Shown: one piece after another, positions 20,920 to 29,026 of the stretch
Layout of the letters: every line of letters starts with the position of its first letter
How positions within the stretch are numbered: the first letter of the stretch is position 1
Origin: CAWANP01 sp963783445
GTDB lineage: Bacteria; Chloroflexota; Anaerolineae; JAAYZQ01
Assembly: GCA_963783445.1 (NCBI GenBank)
Contig: CAWANP010000012.1
Location: 372,001 to 436,000 of the forward strand
Length of the DNA stretch: 64,000 bases
Direction: 5' to 3'
Made by a program: the position numbers and the translations under genes
Notes under the pieces: model-generated
What the model was told of the DNA's origin: nothing
Seen by the model: the letters and a program-made list of their open reading frames with translations, nothing else
Databases searched by the model: none

Positions 20920-20975
20920 GTTGATAGCGATAGCGACCTCGATAGCCACAGCCACCTTGATAGCGCCAGCGGCCT
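20920..20975 (+). repeat. GATAGC-rich low-complexity stretch before dnaE2
   Basis: Imperfect iterations of GATAGC and relatives fill the gap between the DUF6504-like gene and dnaE2. In the dnaE2 frame it stays open (Asp/Ser/His-rich) back to a TGA at 20857 but has no start codon. A related stretch lies inside the upstream gene at about 20755-20790. Confidence 0.6.
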
Positions 20976-20982
20976 CGACGCC

Positions 20983-23900
20983 ATGACCTACGTTGAGTTA
21001 CACTGCCATAGTCATTACTCTTTTCTTGATGGAGCTTCTTCGCCAGAGGCGCTGGCGGCCCGAGCCGCAGCGCTAGGATATCCGGCATTGGCTCTCACCG
21101 ATCACAACAATCTATCTGGCGCGGTACGTTTCTGGCAAGCGGCGCAAAACCAGGGTATCCGCCCCATCATTGGCGCCGAAATCACCCTGGCCGACGGGCA
21201 TCAGGCCATCCCTTACCCTGAACCCGCCTCAGGCCTCCCCAAGGTACAGCATCTGACGCTCCTGGCAGAGACCCAGCAGGGTTACGCCAACTTGTGCCGG
21301 CTAATCAGTGCCGGACAATTGGCAGGACAAAAGGGGAATCCCAGACTAACGACTGAGCTTGTGGCCCAATATGCCCATGGGCTCATCTGTCTTTCCGGCT
21401 GCCGCCAGGGGGCAGTACCCTCCGCATTGCTAGCGGGAGACAAGGATGGGGCGTGGCAAGCAGCCGGCCAGTTGTGTGAGATCTTTGGCCTTGACAGCTT
21501 TTGGATTGAGGTACAGCAGCGTTCACTTCCAACCGATGTTCGGCTGACGGCGGCGCTCCTATCGCTGGCCCAGGGAATAGGCGCCGATGTGGTGGTCACG
21601 AACAACGTGCATTATGCCGAACGATCGGGCCAGAAGCTGCACGACATACTGAGTTGCATCCGCCAGGGAGCGACCCTACCCGAGGCATTGGCAGGGGGAT
21701 TGCTGCACCCCAACTCGGAGCAATTCCTAAAATCTCCCTCAGAAATGGTGAGGCTTTTCCAGGAGGCTCTCTGCTACAACGCGACGGCCAAGGAGTTGGG
21801 CCAGATACTGCGCAACACTTTGCACATCGCCGAGCGGTGCAATGTCTGCTTGGACTTTTCAGCAAACGCTGCCGGTGGCGCGCTGCCTGCCTTTCCCGTG
21901 CCGGAGGGGCATACGCCTCAAAGCTATCTCCGGCACCTGTGCGAGATGGGATTGCGACACAAGTTTCCAAGTACCCATGACGGATCAAGATCTCCAACCA
22001 ATCTTGCCTTGGTCCAAGCCAGAGATCAGCTGACCCACGAATTGGCTGTCATCGAGCGGGTGAAGCTGGCCAGCTACTTTCTCGTCGTCTGGGACATCGT
22101 CCGATTTGCCCGTGAGCAGGGCATTCGTTGTCAGGGACGGGGCTCAGCTGCGAACTCGTTGGTTGCCTATGTGCTCGGCATCACGCCGGTTGACCCCCTA
22201 CACCACAACCTCCTCTTTGAGCGTTTCCTGAGCGAAACGGGAGGTGGAGCACCTGGCACCATGCCCGACATCGATGTTGACTTTGCTGCTGACCGGAGGG
22301 AGGAGGTCATCCAGTACGTTTACAACCGCTATGGTGAGGAACACGTGGGGATGGTTTGCAACGTGGTCACCTATCGCGCCCGTTCTGCCCTGCGCGAAAC
22401 GGCCAAAGCCCTGGCTTTTCCGCCAGACATTGTGGATCGATTGGCCAAAACCCTGGATACCCGATCCTGCCTTCAAGCAGCCGAAGAGCTTGCAATCATG
22501 GGCAAACTCCAACCGGGCTTGGGTTTTCCCGAACCCTCAGATTCTTTCTCCCACTCCACATCTCCGTCTCTCCCCTGGCGCACCCTGTCTGAACTTTTGC
22601 GCCAGATGGACGGCATTCCTCGCCATCTTTCCATCCACGTCGGGGGAATGCTCATTACAGCTGCGCCCCTGGTTGAAGTGGTTCCATTAGAGAGAGCAAC
22701 AATGCCAGGCCGGGTCGTCGTACAATGGAACAAAGACAGTGTAGAGGATGCAGGGTTGATCAAGATCGATCTACTGTCCCTGCGTACCTTGGGCGCGATC
22801 GAAGAAGCGCTAGATCATATCCAGGCACAGCAAGGATTTGCCCCTGATTTGGATCGCCTACCGCTGGATAACGCGCCAGGATCCCCATCGTGCGCCATCT
22901 ACGATCTATTGCAGCGAGCAGATACCGTAGGTTGCTTTCAGGTAGAAAGCCGCGCCCAAGCGCAAATGCTACCCAAACTCCAACCCACACGCTTTGAGGA
23001 TATCGTCATCGGCGTGGCACTGATACGCCCTGGGCCCATTCAAGGCGGGATGGTCCATCCCTACTTGCGCCGGCGGCAGGGGCTAGAACCAGTAATCTTT
23101 CCCCATCCGGCCCTCGAGCCGGTGCTAGCGGAGACGATGGGTGTGATCATTTTCCAGGAACAAGTCATCCGGGTCGCAATGGCCATCGCCGGATTCACAC
23201 CCGCCGAGGCCGATCAATTACGCCGGGCGATGAGCCGCAGCCGCTCCCAAGAGGCAATGATGGCGTTGCGCGAACGCTTTCTGAATGGGGCCCGGGCAAA
23301 CGATATAGACGAGGCAACCGCTGAGGATGTTTTTCAGCAGTTGGCAGGCTTTGCCGGGTTTGGCTTCTGCAAGTCCCATGCTGCGGCCTTTGCCTTGGTG
23401 GCCTACCAAACCCTCTACCTCAAGGCCTACTTTCCAGCAGAGTACACTTGTGCTCTTCTCAACCACCAGCCGATGGGCTTCTACCCTCCCAAAGTACTCA
23501 TCGGCGACGCCCGACGCCATGGCGTCTCTGTCTTGCACCCTGACATTAATCGCAGCTTGGAAGCTTGCACCCTGGAGAACCTGCCAACGCCGGTGGCGGT
23601 GAAAGACAATCCGCCCTCCTCCTTATGCGCGCCTGTCGCAGACTCTGCCTGCAACACCCCTTCCGCCATTCGCCTGGGGCTGCGCTACGTCCATGGGTTG
23701 GGCGAAGTTTGGCAAGCACGCATCGTGGAGCAAAGAGAGAATCCACCCCGAGCCAGTCAAGATGCGAAACGATTTTCAAACCTGCTAGACTTTTGCCGGC
23801 GTACGCATCTGCCCCGGTCACTCGTAGAGAACCTGATCCGGGCTGGGGCGCTGGACAGTTTGGGATACACCCGGCGTGATCTGTTGTGGGAATTGGGAGG

Positions 23901-24396
23901 GCTGGTATACCAGGAAGAAAGCGAGACAGCGTACAAGGCAGACGAGGCCCACGGCACGCACATCGACATCGAGGTGCCTGTAGAACCGGCAGTACTGCCC
24001 ATCTTGAGCCAGGCCGAACGCTTGGCCTGGGAGCATGAGCTTCTCGGGCTGGCGCCCAGCGATCACGTGATGACTCTCTATCGCAAGTCATTACAGGCAC
24101 AAGGCGTCCTGAGCAGCCAGGACTTGGACGCGTGCCAAGATGGAGAGATGGTTCGCCTGGCCGGTTATGCCGTCGTTCGCCAGCGCCCCCCTACAGCCAA
24201 AGGCTATCTCTTTATCACACTGGAGGATGAGGAAGGCTTGATGAACCTCATTGTGCGCCCTCGCGTCTATGAACGATATCGTTATGCCCTTCGCAACGCG
24301 CCTTTGTTATGGGTCGAGGGGCAGCTGCAGCGGGAGGGACACGCGCTCAGCGTACTAGTCCACAGCGCAACAGCGCTCGGTCCTCCCAGAATTTGA
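20983..24396 (+). CDS. dnaE2: Error-prone DNA polymerase DnaE2 (ImuC)
   Basis: 1137 residues of a C-family alpha polymerase: N-terminal PHP domain (YVELHCHSHYSFLDGAS at 3-19), palm motif GRGSAANSLVAYVLG near 385, catalytic aspartates PDIDVDF near 427, and a C-terminal OB region near 1050-1110. Length and gene company (imuB, DUF6504) identify the SOS-induced translesion polymerase rather than the replicative DnaE. The first ATG before YVELHCH is used; no ribosome site is visible, so translation may depend on coupling. Confidence 0.93.
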   Translation: MTYVELHCHSHYSFLDGASSPEALAARAAALGYPALALTDHNNLSGAVRFWQAAQNQGIRPIIGAEITLADGHQAIPYPEPASGLPKVQHLTLLAETQQGYANLCRLISAGQLAGQKGNPRLTTELVAQYAHGLICLSGCRQGAVPSALLAGDKDGAWQAAGQLCEIFGLDSFWIEVQQRSLPTDVRLTAALLSLAQGIGADVVVTNNVHYAERSGQKLHDILSCIRQGATLPEALAGGLLHPNSEQFLKSPSEMVRLFQEALCYNATAKELGQILRNTLHIAERCNVCLDFSANAAGGALPAFPVPEGHTPQSYLRHLCEMGLRHKFPSTHDGSRSPTNLALVQARDQLTHELAVIERVKLASYFLVVWDIVRFAREQGIRCQGRGSAANSLVAYVLGITPVDPLHHNLLFERFLSETGGGAPGTMPDIDVDFAADRREEVIQYVYNRYGEEHVGMVCNVVTYRARSALRETAKALAFPPDIVDRLAKTLDTRSCLQAAEELAIMGKLQPGLGFPEPSDSFSHSTSPSLPWRTLSELLRQMDGIPRHLSIHVGGMLITAAPLVEVVPLERATMPGRVVVQWNKDSVEDAGLIKIDLLSLRTLGAIEEALDHIQAQQGFAPDLDRLPLDNAPGSPSCAIYDLLQRADTVGCFQVESRAQAQMLPKLQPTRFEDIVIGVALIRPGPIQGGMVHPYLRRRQGLEPVIFPHPALEPVLAETMGVIIFQEQVIRVAMAIAGFTPAEADQLRRAMSRSRSQEAMMALRERFLNGARANDIDEATAEDVFQQLAGFAGFGFCKSHAAAFALVAYQTLYLKAYFPAEYTCALLNHQPMGFYPPKVLIGDARRHGVSVLHPDINRSLEACTLENLPTPVAVKDNPPSSLCAPVADSACNTPSAIRLGLRYVHGLGEVWQARIVEQRENPPRASQDAKRFSNLLDFCRRTHLPRSLVENLIRAGALDSLGYTRRDLLWELGGLVYQEESETAYKADEAHGTHIDIEVPVEPAVLPILSQAERLAWEHELLGLAPSDHVMTLYRKSLQAQGVLSSQDLDACQDGEMVRLAGYAVVRQRPPTAKGYLFITLEDEEGLMNLIVRPRVYERYRYALRNAPLLWVEGQLQREGHALSVLVHSATALGPPRI

Positions 24397-24534
24397 GTCT
24401 CTACCTATCTCGTATGTGTTGGCACTCACGTCGCTGCACAAAAGAGCTTGCGCGTGCTAGACATCACAGCCCAAAAGCACGGTACACCTTCCACACCGCC
24501 AAGAGGGCCAGCAAAGAGCAGGAGGCAGGTCAAT

Positions 24535-24563
24535 TTGGCCCACTTGGTCTTTTGAGGTATAAT
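24535..24563 (+). promoter_or_regulatory. Promoter of the 258-residue surface protein
   Basis: TTGGCC, 17 bp, TATAAT. Confidence 0.6.
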
Positions 24564-24672
24564 GCGCCCGCATGAGTTAGGTGGCAACATGATGCACACA
24601 ATGCTCCGCCAGGGTCCACATAGGCCATAGCCTGGCATCGCGTCCAACACAGTTAAAGGTCTGATCGCTCCC

Positions 24673-25449
24673 ATGAACAAGGGATATGCATTTGGGTTTC
24701 TGCTCATACTGCTGGTTCTGATGCTGGGTTTCTACGTCGCTTACACGGGCTTTGTCTCAGGCCGTGAGGCGCTGCGCGCCCAGCGGCCTCCCGAGAGCGA
24801 CGCCCAAGAAGCCGGGGCCACCAGCGGCCCAAGCACCGCCCCGCCTCTCGAGATCATACCCACCCAGAGCCTCACCCCGACGCGTATACAAGAGCAAGGT
24901 CAAGTGCTGACGCCAGCGCTCACCGCCACCCTCACGGTCATGCCTGGAACTGCCCTACCCGGCCAGCCAACAGAATTACCTGCTACCTCAACGACCCAAC
25001 CATCAACTGCGCCTGCCTCCCAACCGACCCATACGCCTGTACCGGCCAGTACACCCACAACTCCGGCGAGCGGCGGCGGCACGCCACCAGCACAACCACC
25101 TACACCGGTCCCCGCCCCAGCCCACCAATACCGATTGGCCGGCCCTCCTGCTGCCAATCCCGACTATCCCATCTGCTGCTATATCTATGGCACGGTCAAA
25201 GATGCTGCCGGCAACGGGCTAGAGGGAGTCTCGGTGCAGGTAGCCAATGAATGGAATCCGCCAATCGTGGCCGTCACCAAGGGGGGGACCGACTTGGGCA
25301 ACTATGACATTCCCATCAACACTTCCGTGGTCAATTGGGAGATCGCCCTCGTAGATACCTCCGGCAACCAAATCAGTACCAAGGTCCAGATCCAGTTCGA
25401 TGCAAATACCGCAAACGGACATCGGGTCGACTGGCAGCGCACCTATTGA
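24673..25449 (+). CDS. Membrane-anchored protein with Thr/Pro linker and carboxypeptidase-like regulatory domain
   Basis: 258 residues. A single N-terminal helix (5-27) anchors it with the rest outside. Residues 45-155 are a low-complexity Thr/Pro/Ala linker. The C-terminal 100 residues (from about 158) form a beta-sandwich of carboxypeptidase regulatory/SpaA-like type: IYGTVKDAAGNGLEGVSVQVANEW, then GNYDIPI. Such domains are structural, for surface display. No catalytic part is attached. Monocistronic: own promoter and terminator. Confidence 0.7.
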   Translation: MNKGYAFGFLLILLVLMLGFYVAYTGFVSGREALRAQRPPESDAQEAGATSGPSTAPPLEIIPTQSLTPTRIQEQGQVLTPALTATLTVMPGTALPGQPTELPATSTTQPSTAPASQPTHTPVPASTPTTPASGGGTPPAQPPTPVPAPAHQYRLAGPPAANPDYPICCYIYGTVKDAAGNGLEGVSVQVANEWNPPIVAVTKGGTDLGNYDIPINTSVVNWEIALVDTSGNQISTKVQIQFDANTANGHRVDWQRTY

Positions 25450-25470
25450 ACCGGCAACATGCCCAAAGGA

Positions 25471-25505
25471 GAGGCCAGCAGAGCATCATCTGCTGGCCTC
25501 TTTTT
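25471..25505 (+). terminator. Terminator after the surface protein gene
   Basis: Perfect 12-bp stem GAGGCCAGCAGA with its complement, loop GCATCA, then five T. Confidence 0.95.
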
Positions 25506-25568
25506 CATTCATGGGCTGGTAGCTAGGGCCACGGTGTGGAGAACACGGATTGCTGAACAGGTCCGATC

Positions 25569-25602
25569 AAAAAACAGGGTACGGGTGTCAACCCGTACCC
25601 TG
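25569..25602 (-). terminator. Terminator of the glycoside-hydrolase-like gene
   Basis: On the minus strand CAGGGTACGGGT pairs with ACCCGTACCCTG around 4 bases, then six T. Confidence 0.94.
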
Positions 25603-25622
25603 TACACTGCATGTCGGACTTG

Positions 25623-28600
25623 TTACTTTGGCATAGCCTTGAGCCTATTATACGCCGCCGTCGCGCTCCAGTCAGAATTAAGGATGGCCCATTGCGCCTT
25701 TTCGGTACCCGGGGCGACCACATCAAAGTTGAGGTTCCAGAGAAAGGCAACCCCCACAAAGCCCCACTGTTTCATCAGTTTGTAGGCTTCTACCGTCCAG
25801 GCAGCCTGCTCTTCCCGGGTATTGTCCTGGGCGTAGCCATAGCTCGGGTCACCGATCCAGTTGGTTGCCCAGCCAAACTCAGTCGGCCAGATCTTTTTCC
25901 GGCCATCACCGTATTTCTGCATGATCCGGTAGTAGCCATTCAGTGTGGCATAGAAACTCCAGGAATGATGCAATGTATTGCATGGCCCCCTGAAGCTGGA
26001 ACCTTCTGCCGTGATGAAATCGCAGGACGACTGCCCGCCCTTGACCCATGGCGCTACGTTAAAGCCGCTGGGGTGCGCACCGATGGCATCGCTATAATTC
26101 TTCAGGCCATTCTTGTACATCCCTTCCAGGTAGGCATAGTCATCCACCGCCAGGGGAGGCGGAGCGCCGGTCGGCGTCAAGGCCCCGCTGATCACCACCA
26201 TGCTGGGGCAAGCCGCCTTGATCTTGTTATAGGCGGGTTTGAGCAGCGCCATATAGGCAGCAGGATCAATCTTCTGGTTGCCCCATTCGTAGTGCAGGTT
26301 CTGCTCGTTCCAAACCTCAATGGCCCCGACACTGCTCCCGCAGTAGCGACCAGCCATTGCTCCCAAAAAGTTGGCGAAATCTTGAGGGTTGTTGGGCGGG
26401 CCACCGACGCTGAGGTCGCCTCCCGGCCGCGACCATGGCGGGCCATTTACCGCACTGAAGAGCACCTTGACGCCCGCGGCCTTGGCTGAATTGACAATGG
26501 GATCTAGTGCGCCAAAGTCATAGTTGCCCCTGCTCGCCTCAAAGTGTTTCCATTCCACCTGCTGCTTGACCCAACCAAAGCCCATGTCCTTGACCTTGGC
26601 CATGACGGTACCTTCCTGGCCGTTATGAACCATGTGCGCCTGGATGCCATAGCCAAACTTGGTATTGGGTGGCGGATTGCTGCCGCCACCACTGCTTGGC
26701 TGTGCTGTTGGTTTGGGGCTGCTGCTCGATGTTGCTGGCTTGGGCGTCGGCGTCGGTGTGGGCGGGATAGGCGTAGGAGTGGGAGACGGCAACGGCGTGG
26801 GTGTCATCGTCGGAACCGGTGTAGGCGTTGGAGTTGGGCTTGGCGTCGGCGATGGTGTAACTACGACGAGAGCGACCTTGTCGCTGCCGGCCACTGTCTG
26901 GCCATTGTTGGCAACGATGGCAGCACCAACCTGATACTCGCCTGGTTGTTGCGCCGTCCAGGTATAGTTGACCTGGTCCAGCCCGGTGGTCTCTTCAGAG
27001 ATCTGGCCTGCGCCGGTATTCTCCACGCTCCATACGACAGAGAAGCTGCTATCCACGGGCGCCAGCCCCGCTTGGCCTGAGGCCTGATAGTCGCGCACGA
27101 GATCCCACATGCGGGGATCGTTGCCCTCATCCCACAGTGCTGCAAAGGCTACGCCTCCAACGTTGAATCGACTCAACAGATCCAGTTTGCGGCTGGCGCT
27201 GCTGGCATCCTCCAGCCAGATTGTCCGCTGCTGGCCGCTTGCCTCGTCATAGTAGGTGAACCAGTACTGGCCACTGGAAGGGTCATACTGTACCCCAGCA
27301 GTATCAAGGCTCATGGTAACCTGCTCGCCAGGATCTAGAACTTCATCTCCTTGCTGAACCGCTACATCACTCAGCAGGGCCAGGGCATCGCGGTAAGTGT
27401 GTTCCAGCAATACGCCGTTAGCATTCTCTACACTGCGTGCCGAGTACAATGGTTGCAGTTTGTACCGTTCGACTTCACCCACTGCCCACCAGAGAAGGGA
27501 TTCCATCTGGCCCCCTGGCGCATAGGCTGCCGGATCCTGGCTCGCAGGGAACTTGAACCCGTCCACGGCCTGCCCCAGGGCTACCCAATCGTACGCCCCC
27601 GTTTCCCAGAGGTCTAGGGAGATCTGGACTGGCGTTTCGACGTGCAATGTGAGCCGCTTGCCATTGGCATGTAGCTCTTGAGCCAAGAGGGTGACGAAAG
27701 ATACATACTCGCCGCTCAGGTCCGGGTTCATGCCCTGATAGTCCAGGTCAATCCCACCATACATTTCACCTACTACCAGATCCACGATGGCTTGGACGTG
27801 GGCGTCGCGAGACTCGGGATCAACCAGCATATTGTCGACCAGGTCGCTGCGCACAATTCCGTCGTCAGTCCAGTTGCGCAGGGTAGGCAGCACAAGATAT
27901 GACTCTCCACCCTCCATTTCAGGTAGCGTGGGCAGGCTACCCTCGACATTATTCTCTGATCCCATATAGTAGCCCAGAGGATTCAGCTCTGTCAAAGCCT
28001 GGTATCCCAGATCAGGGAGCGAGACATATTCTGGCAACTGGGCGCTCACCGTCGGCGGTTGTGAAGCACTCTGAACCGCGGTAACCGTCTGCGGCAGATA
28101 GTCCAGGTGAGCCTCAAGGGCATCGTCTTCCAGAATCACCTGGCTTGGCACGAATACCCATGCTTCGCCATTCCAACTGTAGAGGGACAGCGTCTCATAG
28201 GGCTCTGCATTGTTAGGAATCGGAACGACGAGCGACACGCTGGTGGGCATGGGCCCCTTGAGACCAATCTCATAGATGGGGCTCTTGACGTGCAGGTGAG
28301 AGGGAAGCAGCTTTGCTGCCTCGACCAGGTCGCTACCCGCCGAACCATCCATAAAACTGCTCCTCGGAACCGATTCGACCTTTAACTTGACGTCCTTTTC
28401 CATCCCTTGCGGCCACAAGGTCACCTGCATGCCGTCGGGATCCTCTACGGAGCCTCCTGTTTCATGATCAATGGTCTCATAGCCCGCATCGACAACACGA
28501 TCCTGAGCCGACACCGGCGGTAAGAGCAGGGCCGCGATGACCAGGACCACTATTGCTACATTGAGGACCCAACCGGTCCGTCCATCTTCCAGAGCTGAAC

Positions 28601-28637
28601 CCAGCCCCCCAAGAAACGAGTATTGATCCTGCCCCAT
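25623..28637 (-). CDS. Secreted double glycoside-hydrolase-like protein (degenerate GH18-like plus GH39/GH5-like)
   Basis: 1004 residues. ATG 28637 is chosen since GGAGGA lies about 9 bases upstream. A transmembrane anchor or signal (about 22-44) leads outside. Residues 60-200 are a beta-rich module. Residues 200-530 resemble a GH18 chitinase-like barrel, but the catalytic DxxDxDxE reads GGIDLDYQ, so the acid Glu is Gln (about 301). A possible Ig-like segment (about 530-590) and a Thr/Pro linker (590-655) follow. Residues 660-1004 are a GH-A clan barrel with VWNEQN (acid/base Glu about 778) and WPTEFGW (nucleophile about 920). It probably binds and cuts a polysaccharide. Confidence 0.8.
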   Translation of the reverse strand: MGQDQYSFLGGLGSALEDGRTGWVLNVAIVVLVIAALLLPPVSAQDRVVDAGYETIDHETGGSVEDPDGMQVTLWPQGMEKDVKLKVESVPRSSFMDGSAGSDLVEAAKLLPSHLHVKSPIYEIGLKGPMPTSVSLVVPIPNNAEPYETLSLYSWNGEAWVFVPSQVILEDDALEAHLDYLPQTVTAVQSASQPPTVSAQLPEYVSLPDLGYQALTELNPLGYYMGSENNVEGSLPTLPEMEGGESYLVLPTLRNWTDDGIVRSDLVDNMLVDPESRDAHVQAIVDLVVGEMYGGIDLDYQGMNPDLSGEYVSFVTLLAQELHANGKRLTLHVETPVQISLDLWETGAYDWVALGQAVDGFKFPASQDPAAYAPGGQMESLLWWAVGEVERYKLQPLYSARSVENANGVLLEHTYRDALALLSDVAVQQGDEVLDPGEQVTMSLDTAGVQYDPSSGQYWFTYYDEASGQQRTIWLEDASSASRKLDLLSRFNVGGVAFAALWDEGNDPRMWDLVRDYQASGQAGLAPVDSSFSVVWSVENTGAGQISEETTGLDQVNYTWTAQQPGEYQVGAAIVANNGQTVAGSDKVALVVVTPSPTPSPTPTPTPVPTMTPTPLPSPTPTPIPPTPTPTPKPATSSSSPKPTAQPSSGGGSNPPPNTKFGYGIQAHMVHNGQEGTVMAKVKDMGFGWVKQQVEWKHFEASRGNYDFGALDPIVNSAKAAGVKVLFSAVNGPPWSRPGGDLSVGGPPNNPQDFANFLGAMAGRYCGSSVGAIEVWNEQNLHYEWGNQKIDPAAYMALLKPAYNKIKAACPSMVVISGALTPTGAPPPLAVDDYAYLEGMYKNGLKNYSDAIGAHPSGFNVAPWVKGGQSSCDFITAEGSSFRGPCNTLHHSWSFYATLNGYYRIMQKYGDGRKKIWPTEFGWATNWIGDPSYGYAQDNTREEQAAWTVEAYKLMKQWGFVGVAFLWNLNFDVVAPGTEKAQWAILNSDWSATAAYNRLKAMPK

Positions 28638-29026
28638 AATTCCTCCTCCGTTCTTTGCCTCAGATCCCAATCCACTGTTTACGATTCTGTTCACTCAGAA
28701 GTTAGCGCCTTGCTCTGCCACAACAGACAGGAGCGTCAATTACCTATCGAAAAAGCTCCAACCCCCGTTCGGAGTAGACCATGTACCCTCGACGACGGCT
28801 CCCACTCGAAAACTGGATCATTGAAACGGCTCCAAAATAGATGCTTGGTGCTCCTCACGCGAAAATACCCCGAAACCAAGCCCACAGCCGACTGGCATAT
28901 GCCGGTCGGCGTCGGCTCAGCCCGGGGTCTTCTTTAGCAATGCACGCTTATGACTTCCACCACTCTCCTACGGCGAGCATAGCGCGGATTCTAGCACAGG
29001 CGGACGGATTTGGCAAAAACCAAGAA
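28638..29026 (-). other. 389-base gap without a gene
   Basis: Upstream region of the glycoside-hydrolase-like gene. A TTGACG hexamer on the minus strand (about 28736-28741) could be a -35, but no good -10 follows. No other structure was noticed. Confidence 0.4.

Noticed and set aside
26659..26934. Gly/Val-rich plus-strand frame opposite the Thr/Pro linker
   Set aside because: Mirror of TPTPTP-coding DNA, not a PE/PPE or collagen-like gene.
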